A stretch of 64,000 nucleotides of DNA from Balanoglossus misakiensis (Eukaryota; Hemichordata): the NCBI GenBank assembly GCA_040954595.2, contig CM082578.2:13020001-13084000 (forward strand). Direction: 5' to 3'. Below the pieces are notes generated by a model. It worked only from the letters and a program-made list of their open reading frames with translations. It was not told the origin of the DNA and searched no databases. This document shows positions 28,201-36,289 of this stretch, one piece after another. Position numbers and translations under genes: made by a program. Every line of letters begins with the position of its first letter. The stretch's first letter is position 1.

Positions 28201-31200
28201 CCCTACTCTGTACTTGCAAGAAGTAGACTCTGTAGTAGTTACACACGGTAAACTTAACAGTGGCAGAGGAGATAACATTACAGACACAGGCAGAGTGATC
28301 GTAAATGAGGGACAGGTAGGCCTACATAACAAAATATCCAGCACACACACATGCACAGAAAAATACGTATTATGGGTTTGAGAAAAAAAAAGACCAACTG
28401 ATGCCTGTATTTGATGCAAACCTCAGTTCCATTCAACCAAAACAAGAGAGTTTAAGAAACAACTAAGCCAACAACTACTAATAATAAGTATTTTTCTCAC
28501 ACTCATCCATGTTTATTAAATGTAATACAGGGGGCGGTCTTCTAACACATTTATACATGTATGTACGTGCGTCTTTGAGATACATGTAAACTCCACTATG
28601 GGCCATATAAGGTGCTTCTCTAGTACAAAACAATTTGTTCTGTCAGTCACAAAATAAACATTGCAGTTCACACACAATCCACGGTGGAGAAATTCTTCAA
28701 TTGGTGATTGTAAATCAACAGTACATGTGAAGTGATTGGACCAGTTCTTTGACACTATATGCACTGCTTGGCACTTTTGGGCTATGCAGGGTTTATTATC
28801 GCTATCCACCTAGGAGTGAGCGAATCCTTTCTCAGGTCCATATTATGTACCACAGGAGGGTGATTCCATTTAGCACAGGTAGAACGGGGTAGAACAGATC
28901 ACACGAATGCGGATCTCGTAGCAGAGATTGTGTTGTCTCGTATGTGTGTACATTCTATTTATCACTATCGAGTCTATTTTATCGTAGGTGACTGGGCGAC
29001 TCCCCCCTCGCACCAGCGGAGACACCAGAACTCTAGTTCTTTCTCCGTCAACAACCTGGTATAATCCTCTATCCCGTGTCTTTGCATTTTCAGCGGAACT
29101 GGAAAAACAGACCCTGACGCTGAAGAGGTCCCTGGGCAGCGCCGCTGACTCCGGAGTCGGTCTGGACATGGACAGTATCGTCAACGGCGACCTGAGGGAC
29201 AGCATGGACTCGCTGAGTGTGCACGGCGGTCGAGAGAACTCCCTGAAGAGAACTGCACTCTCTAACTCCCTCATGGATCTCAAAGAATCAGCAGGTAGAT
29301 ATCCCCCTGTCTCCCCACTGCTTCCCCCAATGTTACCATCCTTTAATTCTTGATCTCACAATATCTGAAAGTGAAATTATTAATTGAAAAGTAATGATGA
29401 AAGAGGCTATTTGGTGCCCTTTAAAAGCCAGAAATTTTGCCTTCTTCTTGTCTGAAATATTCCCCACACCATGTATGAGTGGTAACCGATTTCTCAATAT
29501 TAAAAAAAAAACACACCAATAGAATAGAGTGCCGTGTAAAGGAATGGAAAGTACAGTATGCAAACATTATACAGTGATCTAAAACAAGCCGTGTGATGGA
29601 AAACCACACTAGTCTAGTTATTTTTTCACCAAACATTTTGTATTTCTGCACCCACACACACTTTTGAGGAGCTCCATATCATGTATCATGGGGTCATTTC
29701 AAAGTCATCATTCCACATTGGCAGGTTCCACACCCTGGTTTCCTCTCAGCTTCCACTATTAACTCTGCTTTCTGTCTGCTCCTCTCTTTCTTCTACTATC
29801 ATTCAAGTACATTTTTCAAACTAATTACTCCTTTGTTCTCACTGGGTCATAATGTCATCCAAACATTTTTGCCAAAAAAACTTGTCGCTTGTTGAGCACT
29901 GACCATCCCTAGGTTTGTGTTAACCACATTCACCCCAACCCCAACCCAATCCCATTCCTACCCGTATGTTACCTCATCCAATCCCATCCCACCTGACCAC
30001 ATCACGTTTTATTCAATATCAGTCGAACCTCAGCAGTCATGTCCGTCCAGTGTACCAGCAAATGTTATGTGTTTTGGCGCTGCTTTCTTGTTTTTTTCGC
30101 GTAACTGCCTCGTCGCAATTCTCTGCACCGTATCAGTGTTTCTCGTTTGCCGTTGTTTCAGTCGTCGTTCAGAAAACGAGCACGCTTCCTCACAGAGGGT
30201 CATCTTCGTCTTTGCAATCAACAACGCTTCGTGTCGCTTCACCTAATCGGCTCAGTGTCAGTCCACGTCAGCGACGTGGTGAGTCTTCTGTCACGCACTA
30301 CCACAACCCATCACACGTCCCCTTTTTTCGTTTGCTGCGTGCTGTGGTGTGCTGTCATGTCACTTGCTGTGCTGTGCTGTTTCTGTGCCGTGCTGTGGCG
30401 TGTTGCTTTGCGTCCATAAGTAAATGCATGCGCATGTACACGTATGTTATTTGTTTTTCTGACCATCATTCACACACAAAACTCCCCACAGAAGTGTGCT
30501 TCTCTTGTCTCTATGAACCCAACCAAGCATCATCTGTCTCTCTCAATTACAAACTTCTAAATACTAGTATCATCATTCTGAGTCTGATGATTACAGAAGA
30601 AATCAGTTTTTTTATACCAGAAATAACCCTTGGTTGGGTTCATATGGCATGACATGAAATATCAGAGGGCTAAGGTAACAAAAAAGTAACAATTCGTCTT
30701 AATAGATCACCAAATGATAATGTTTATTGGCTGACAAGGCACTTCTAGACTAGATCACTTTTTACAAGGTCCAGTCTGCAATGTCTTTCTTGCCAAAGCA
30801 TTGAATGAAATGCCTAATAAGAAGTATGAAAAGTATTAAATGCTAAGGTTTATCGGCTGGCATGGATCAGATATCTTGGGCAAACGTGAACTGAAAGTGT
30901 CTTGTTTATATTGAGTGAGATCCCACAATGTATGGCGTTCTGTGGAGAGGATAATGACAGTTTTCTTGTCTTTACAGTATTATTGTAGGTGACCTTTGAA
31001 CTTGTTGGCAGCTTGTATCTAAATCTCACCACCTCAAAAGAATGGTTCTTGTACTAAGAGCCCCCTCACCTGTCGCCTCATGATTGAATATACATGTAGC
31101 AATGCACACAAACGCATTTAACAGAAGTCAACACTCTGAAGCCTAGGAGAATGTGTGCTCATTCTTTGTGGAGATCTCACTCAATTGAGCTGTTGGCACT

Positions 31201-32680
31201 CGCAGGTCACAGATCATTCGTCAAGTTAAATTACCCTTGTGTTTCTTACTCTGTTGCGATGAGTGTTTCCCCACAAACCCTGAAAAGAAGGTGACGTGAA
31301 TGCATCTGCTTAACTCTCTAACAGCAGCCAGTCGCTTACAAGTTCTCTCTCATGATGCAGTCTTAAGGTTGTGAAAAAATGCTTTGTCTTCTGTGTTCCT
31401 TCCTGTAAGATCCAAGACAATTTCTTGGTTAAGGAACAGACAAAGTCTACTGCACTTTGCGATGCTCACCTCTTGAGTAGAAACCAGTCTTTTGTAACTG
31501 GAAAGAAAGTTTGACCTGAGGTTTTATCTGTGACCAGTTCTAAACTTTTGGATTTGCCGAAAAGTGTGCAGAGCAGCTGAATTTGTAAGATGCATGAGCT
31601 GAGCTTGTAGGGGTCGGCCACTGTTAGTTCTGCTGTATCTGGCACTTATATGCTTGTCCATTGTTCCAGGCAAGAAAGGTCGCCGTGACAGCTCAGGCTC
31701 CCTGGACAGTGGAATGGTTAGTAAATTTTGTATCCTAGTATTAAGCTTTCCCGGTCATCTGCATAAGCCGATCCAACATTGAGCAAAATTGCTCATGGTT
31801 ATTTGGGATAGAGTAGTAGTTCTGCATGGGAGATCGTACCTCTGACTAGTTTTCTCATCTCTTGCTGCAGACCTTTTAAGCTGTTAACCCTTTCACCGCC
31901 ATGGTTCAGTCCAAAACCATAGTTTAGTTTGGTATGGTTGGAACTGGGGGTGAAAGGGTTAAGAAATCGCATCTAAACATGGCCATGCTGACTTTCTGTC
32001 ATTCTGGCCTCTGGCATGCTTTACAAATGCATGGAATTGACCCCTTGTGTTTCTAAGTGTTGTTTTATGTCTTGTCCAGGGTAAATATACATGTACATTT
32101 GTACCTTCAAATGACTGACCCAACCAATGTGGCTCCAAAACCTCTGCGGATGACTGAGATCGTCTACCTCTTGTTGATCTTGCCTATGCATGTTTTTTCT
32201 TTATTCCCAACACTTGGCCACTTTGCAACCAGAAAAAAAGTTTATGTCTCACTTTTTTAACCAACTCTTCTTGTCCTTTGATTTATAAAAAAAATCTCCA
32301 TAAGTACTCTCTTACAAATACCTCAAGGAGATCCATCCTTAAACTCTGCTGATCACCACATACACCAAAAAAATTCACACTGGTCCTGTGTTAGGAGAAA
32401 TCTGAAAATGTGGAAAGAAATTTGATCAGTCGTTTCCTGACATCAATGCGAGAGAATGAACAGAAAGTAAACCATCAGTAGAGGTTGCACCTGGTGAGAA
32501 CGGACAATTCGGTTAAACTAACTTGACTTCCACTTTCCACCCTTGCAGCCAATGAGTATCCATGATTCCATTCCGAGTAGAAAGCGCTCTGCACTGACTG
32601 CTTTCTTCACCGGCAGGAGAAGAGCTCAGAAGACCAGCAGCTCCAACGTCTCCACAGTCTCCCTCACAGGAGTGGAGTGA
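20419..32680 (+). CDS. IQSEC: IQ motif and Sec7 domain-containing protein (Arf guanine-nucleotide exchange factor), 5'-partial
   Basis: Eleven coding exons join in one frame: 20419-22230, 24327-24488, 24878-24992, 25130-25304, 25716-25855, 25999-26118, 26252-26351, 26572-26724, 29094-29294, 31670-31716 and 32549-32680. All have AG acceptors and GT donors. The sum is 3157 bases: one base finishing a split codon plus 1052 codons including the TGA stop at 32678. The protein part is thus 1051 residues, in the range of IQSEC1/2. Order is IQ motif, long low-complexity linker, Sec7, PH, tail, exactly as in the BRAG family. These proteins load GTP onto Arf6-type GTPases in the cytoplasm and at membranes, acting in endocytosis, adhesion and synapse biology; the IQ motif binds calmodulin. 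The start codon is missing because the first exon lies upstream (intron phase 2). Which of IQSEC1, 2 or 3 it matches cannot be told; an invertebrate would normally have one pro-orthologue. Confidence 0.95.
22231..24326 (+). other. IQSEC intron between IQ exon and Sec7 exons
   Basis: The donor is GTAAGT at 22231 and the acceptor TTTCCAG ends at 24326. I see no further coding exon, RNA gene or clear repeat inside. The frames on the minus strand (for example 23038-23298 and 23620-23901) show no domain and no paired splice sites. Confidence 0.8.
24327..25855 (+). CDS. IQSEC: IQSEC Sec7 catalytic domain exons
   Basis: Four exons (24327-24488, 24878-24992, 25130-25304, 25716-25855) encode the Sec7 fold. 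It opens with [11 protein letters not shown], continues through [14 protein letters not shown] and [18 protein letters not shown], and reaches the catalytic loop [15 protein letters not shown]. The glutamate in PGEAQKI aligns with the glutamic finger of ARNO (Glu156), which expels GDP from Arf. Motif 2 follows as [11 protein letters not shown], then [20 protein letters not shown] and [12 protein letters not shown]. All key residues are intact, so catalytic activity is expected. Two junctions deserve note. Exon 24327-24488 must use the GTAGG donor at 24489, which makes the Asp of DCFVDH from GA plus T and avoids a TAG stop. The 25304/25716 junction splits the glycine of LRG. Confidence 0.96.
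25999..26724 (+). CDS. IQSEC: IQSEC PH domain exons
   Basis: Exons 25999-26118, 26252-26351 and 26572-26724 encode the atypical PH domain that follows Sec7 in BRAG proteins. Visible landmarks are [50 protein letters not shown], then [10 protein letters not shown], and a final helix [21 protein letters not shown]. Introns are of phase 0, 1 and 1. Family knowledge says this domain binds acidic phospholipids and activates exchange at the membrane. The loop that vertebrate proteins carry before HRRLVCY (a Gly/Leu/Pro segment) is shorter here: [10 protein letters not shown]. Confidence 0.94.
26725..29093 (+). other. IQSEC intron after the PH domain, with pyrimidine-rich tract
   Basis: This phase 1 intron runs from a GTGAG donor at 26725 to CATTTTCAG at 29093. 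Bases 27430-27900 are strongly T/C-rich, with a C run at 27890-27899 and CCA repeats just after. A possible alternative exon (28988-29058) lies near its 3' end and is listed separately. No other exon was recognised. Confidence 0.75.
28988..29058 (+). CDS. Possible alternative IQSEC exon (truncating or alternative-tail)
   Basis: A pyrimidine-bearing acceptor (TTTTATCGTAG) ends at 28987 and a weak donor, GTATAA, is at 29059. Joined to the PH exon in phase 1 it reads [19 protein letters not shown] then SVNNL. If the exon does not splice at 29059 the frame meets TAA two codons later, giving a short alternative C-terminus. If spliced at 29059 (phase 0) it would fit the last exon at 32549 but not the constitutive exon at 29094. 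It is not required by the main gene model and has no homologue that I can name. Confidence 0.2.
29094..29294 (+). CDS. IQSEC: IQSEC post-PH exon
   Basis: This exon starts in phase 1 and ends in phase 1 (201 bases). It begins with AELEKQ, which matches the SELEKQ that ends the PH region in vertebrate IQSECs. It ends with [19 protein letters not shown], the counterpart of GLKRSALSSSLRDLSEA. Between them lies a Ser/Asp-rich segment. The donor is GTAGAT at 29295. Confidence 0.92.
29295..31669 (+). other. IQSEC intron holding a candidate cassette exon
   Basis: The donor is at 29295 and the acceptor (TGTTCCAG) ends at 31669, both phase 1. It contains the 117-base candidate exon at 30162-30278 and runs of CCAACCC-type sequence at about 29930-29960. 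The 228-codon open frame at 29966-30652 spans the candidate exon but is not itself gene-like. Confidence 0.8.
30162..30278 (+). CDS. Candidate frame-preserving cassette exon of IQSEC
   Basis: The acceptor CGTTGTTTCAG ends at 30161 after a T-rich stretch, and a consensus GTGAGT donor starts at 30279. The 117 bases between are open in the frame set by the preceding exon. They begin in phase 1 and end in phase 1, so inclusion adds 39 residues without disturbing exon 31670. The peptide contains [20 protein letters not shown] and ends [10 protein letters not shown]: basic and Ser/Thr-rich, like the rest of the tail. I infer alternative splicing; no homologous exon is known to me. Confidence 0.45.
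31670..32680 (+). CDS. IQSEC: IQSEC C-terminal tail exons
   Basis: Exon 31670-31716 encodes [16 protein letters not shown], the counterpart of GKRGRRSSAGSLES in vertebrates. It uses a GTTAGT donor at 31717, the choice that keeps the last exon open. Exon 32549-32680 (acceptor CCTTGCAG) reads [13 protein letters not shown], then [14 protein letters not shown], and stops after SLTGVE. The FFTGRRR stretch is loosely like the LFGSKRG segment of long vertebrate isoforms. The long proline/histidine-rich extension and PDZ-binding STIV end of vertebrate IQSEC1/2 are absent in this splice form. Confidence 0.85.
31884..31962. repeat. Short inverted repeat (MITE-like hairpin) in IQSEC intron
   Basis: TTAACCCTTTCACC at 31884-31897 is repeated as its exact reverse complement at 31949-31962. 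The inner sequences also pair imperfectly (CCATGGTTCAGTCC against GGTATGGTTGGAACTGG). A related string, TTAACCCTCTCACCCCCGG, lies at about 4533-4552, which suggests a dispersed small non-autonomous element. Confidence 0.6.
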
Positions 32681-33474
32681 TCCAGCGTCTGGCCACACCC
32701 ACACAATGTCAGATGTTCTCAGAGCTTGTCAATCTGTTATTGCAGAAAGCGTTGCTCACTGTTTTATGTCTCTCAGTATGATTTTTATTTTTAACTTCAA
32801 ATTTTAGTATTTTATTGGTGATTTGAAATGCATATAACTTGATGTATATACAGAAAAGTTGTGAGTGCGGGCACACACATACATTCACACATACACCTAC
32901 AGTACATTTATAGAAGATGTTAGACTAGCATGCACACAGTATACAGAGTGTTTTCTTTTTCTTTTCTGGCCATATTTCAGAGTGAATTTACGTGTATAAA
33001 GATTTTCGTGTATGATCAAGATTTTTCAGCTGACTTTCTCAATGCAGTTGAACACATCTGTCATGAAGATGGTTCACTGTTCAGCCATGCACACACAAGA
33101 AACATTTGTCTTTTTGTGTTAATATGATACTCACTTTTTAAAAAAATGAGTTTTACGCTTTGGGTTGTAATTTGTTGTTTCGAAAATACTTTTTTTTATC
33201 CAGAAAATGAAATCAGGGGTGACAGATAAAATGCACATTGCTATTTTCAACCCCAAAACAACTGCTTCATTCTGATTTTGAGTCTGTTGGAAAGTTTGCG
33301 TTGTGCTTTTTTAAATCAAGAAAATGAGCTCTTATGCATTTTTTTGTTATTTTTAAGGAATCTACACAAGTTTTAATATCACTGGAAATGGTTTTTAAGA
33401 CTCTTTATTTGTCAGAAAATTTATTCCTAAAAAAATAATCCTTTCCCTAAACAGTCAAATATATGCATACTGAT

Positions 33475-33496
33475 GGGGGGGGGGGGGGAGGGGGGG
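33475..33496 (+). repeat. Poly(G) tract
   Basis: Fourteen G, one A, then seven G. In an RNA this could fold as a G-quadruplex within the probable IQSEC 3' UTR. Confidence 0.9.
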
Positions 33497-34113
33497 TTAT
33501 TTGCTCACCCATTGCATGCACCGATTATGTCTCACACTATCACCACTTTTCTAACTTTCTTTTGCGTAGAGAGCTCACTTTATTTGTGAAGGCCATCCTC
33601 AATAGATCAAATCTAGTTCTGTCCATTGAGAGTTTTCCAGCTACACTGTAATGCGCGACATCACACACGAGTCCGTGCCCAAGTATACTTCCATACGTGC
33701 ATGGTAACATTTAAAATGGAAAATGTGATTTTGTGTTGTGGCAAATCCTAACCGGACATGTACACTAACATCAGAACATGACGCGCGGTACAACCTGAAT
33801 GTTCTGGGGAGTGGTATGACAGTGTAACATGTCCTTGTACAAAACTGTTTTAATGGAAACCTAAATTTCAGATATCTAGATAATGGTGCTAGAAACATCA
33901 ATACATGAAAAAAATGATATTAGGTACTACGATTATTAAAAAGCAATATTTGTAATAACCAAATGTGTATGCTTTATATTGGAGTTTACAAAATCTACAG
34001 ATATGTATCATTGTCACGTTTTTGGGGAAATAAGCATGTTTTGTATGATTGAATATTGAAGGTGTTTTCCTGTCATGCTGTTTAACTTCAGTGAGTTGCT
34101 ATGAGTTACCACC

Positions 34114-34158
34114 AGTGCTTATACAAGCATTGCTGGAGTGCTTATACAAGCATTGCTG
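34114..34158. repeat. Tandem duplication of a 21-base unit
   Basis: AGTGCTTATACAAGCATTGC occurs twice, 23 bases apart, within the probable IQSEC 3' UTR. Each copy contains the short inverted pair GCTT/AAGC. Confidence 0.85.
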
Positions 34159-35400
34159 AACTGGTATCCTTCAGAGCTGGTACAATGACATAAGCGAATG
34201 GCTGCTGGTCGGCCATTTTCCTTGGTCTCACGGCTCTCGTCTCTGAAGTATTTCAAGATGGCTGACAGGGGTCACCACCCTGGAGACATGTTCACTTCTT
34301 TTATAACACCCACTGCACAACACCAAATAAGATGATATCGTATCGTTGTAACCACTCTCACTGGCTCTCTGTGTTAAATTTTCAGCATCAGTTTTAGTAT
34401 TTAATGCATTCATAGACACATTTCAAATTTAGTTGCATATTGTTACTGCACTACAAGTTCACGGAATTTGTCTCTTCCTATAGGATTACATTGAGAATCG
34501 CTAGAAAACCCACTCCCGCTATTGTCATTTTTATGAACATTGCTCAGCTAAATTAAATACACAGGTTGAATGAAATCGTGCAGTCACTTTTCGTAGTTTT
34601 GAGATGAACTTTGTTGAATGTGTTCACCCATAGAAAAACCATTGGTGAAATAATGCTGACTCAGCATTTTTTAGTAAAAAAAAACCCCAAGCAAGTTGAC
34701 CCGTATAGTTCATTTCTCATATTTATTATACAAAGGAGAATCATAAAATCCGCAATTAAAAGTAATGGCAATATTTTACCGTTCGTACATCCATAACCCA
34801 TTTCTCAATTCTGGTATTTAATTGGCTGTTCACTTATTGATGCAATTTTGATGACAATTTGCTTAAAACGTTTCCCCATGGCTTGCGAAGATGGCCTTCG
34901 TGTTTGGCTGTAGCAGTTGCACTGGTGTGGCAACACATTGACATTCATTTAGCATAATTCATGTCTGAGTGATAGGCGGATTAAATTCAATAACAGGGAG
35001 ACGTCAAACTGCCTAGTGCTGAGGGCATGTCAACGTGCCTCGTAATACAAATAGACTTTTAAAATGGTGCTCACAGGACACTAGTATTGTGTAAATATTG
35101 AGGGAAAAAAAGCTTTGTTGAAAGTTTCTTCTAGTGACCTTTAAAGTTGTGTGTACATGTCATTTTCAACCCTGCAAATGTGGTGAAACGTTTTCATTAG
35201 AAATGCGGTAACAGTTTAAACGGAGATGTGTCGCACTCCACTGAAAACTGTCTCCAAGAATTGATGTGTACATAACAGTTTAAAGCTTTGTGACTGGGGA
35301 ACACCAGTCGTGTGCCTGTGTTCATCATTGTCTATACACTTCCTATGTGAATGTAACTTTTAAATGACATAATTATTTGAAACCCCTGTAAAAAGAGGAG

Positions 35401-35406
35401 AATAAA
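35401..35406 (+). terminator. Candidate polyadenylation signal for IQSEC
   Basis: AATAAA, the first strict match after the IQSEC stop codon, with T-rich DNA about 20-40 bases downstream. CpG density rises soon after this point. Confidence 0.5.
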
Positions 35407-35425
35407 AATGTGATGGGAAATGTTG

Positions 35426-36106
35426 CTTCTTCTTGTTCAGTTTGAGATATCAGTATGTTGTTTGGACAATGACCAGGGGAACTGTTTTTGATACTGTGGC
35501 GTAGACTGTCAGTAGTTGATCGCAACTTATTTGTTTTTGCTTAATTACACAAAACTTACACGTACCATCTTATTATCACTTCGAAACCCGTAACAAGGTC
35601 AGGGGTCGTTAAAGTAAAGTTTAAATCTTAGCCGCCTTAAACAATGCAGTTGTCAATCATTTTAGGGGCAGCAGGTAAGAAACGCATGTTCAGAGTCGTG
35701 GTTTTTTACCTTCAACATCGGAAATTATTTGGTCACGTGTTGTTCGGGTGACAACCTTGTTTCATTAAGGTGTTTGTGATACTTCGTCCTAACATCTTTC
35801 TAATGAGAGGCCCATCACATTTTCAGTTTGTTCTTATCTTCAACTTACAGTAGAATAAAGCCAAATTTACAATGATAAAGGTGACGAATTCGACGGTTCT
35901 ACGTTGATTATGTTCAAGTATACAATCAGTGCTTTAGCATGGAATTCGTTCACATCCCGTTTGCTTCACAACCGCCTGCCCCTAAAATTCAAACAGCGTC
36001 ACTGGGGTAGATATAATATTCTGATTTTACAGTCGTTCTAGCACTTGGGCGCCGAGAGCATAGTGGAACGGTACCACTACACGTTATAAGTTTTTAGGAG
36101 TCGCAG
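35426..36106 (+). promoter_or_regulatory. Intergenic region and likely promoter/5' UTR exon of the P450 gene
   Basis: CpG becomes more frequent here. A GTGAGT donor at 36107 follows the context GTCGCAG, and an acceptor TTTGTTTACAG ends at 36274, 15 bases before the P450 ATG. This suggests a non-coding first exon ending at 36106 and a 168-base leader intron. An AT-rich string GATATAATATT lies near 36010 and could be TATA-like. The transcription start is not defined by sequence alone. Confidence 0.35.
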
Positions 36107-36289
36107 GTGAGTTTGCTGCATCATTCGCAATTCATTGGCACCATGCTCTTAAAGTCGATGACTGTAGTCTTCTAAGTTTGACTTTTTTTTTTCATTTTTC
36201 TGGATGCATTTTAAATAGTCGCATTAAATTTAGACTTCGACGAAAACATAAAACGGGTGTTAATTTGTTTACAGGAAAAACGTTCCGAC

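Larger units (their letters stand above)
32681..35425 (+). other. IQSEC: Probable IQSEC 3' untranslated region
   Basis: After the TGA at 32678 there is no further coding match. The first strict AATAAA that I find is at 35401-35406, followed by a T/GT-rich stretch. The region is CpG-poor to intermediate, like the gene body. It holds a G14-A-G7 tract at 33475-33496 and a 21-base tandem duplication at 34114-34158. The 3' UTR limits are inferred; an earlier variant poly(A) signal is possible. Confidence 0.5.

Noticed and set aside
29966-30652. 228-codon open frame in an IQSEC intron as an independent gene
   Set aside because: Cys/Ser/Val-rich low-complexity reading with no domain. Only the part between the splice sites (30162-30278) is worth keeping, as a cassette exon.
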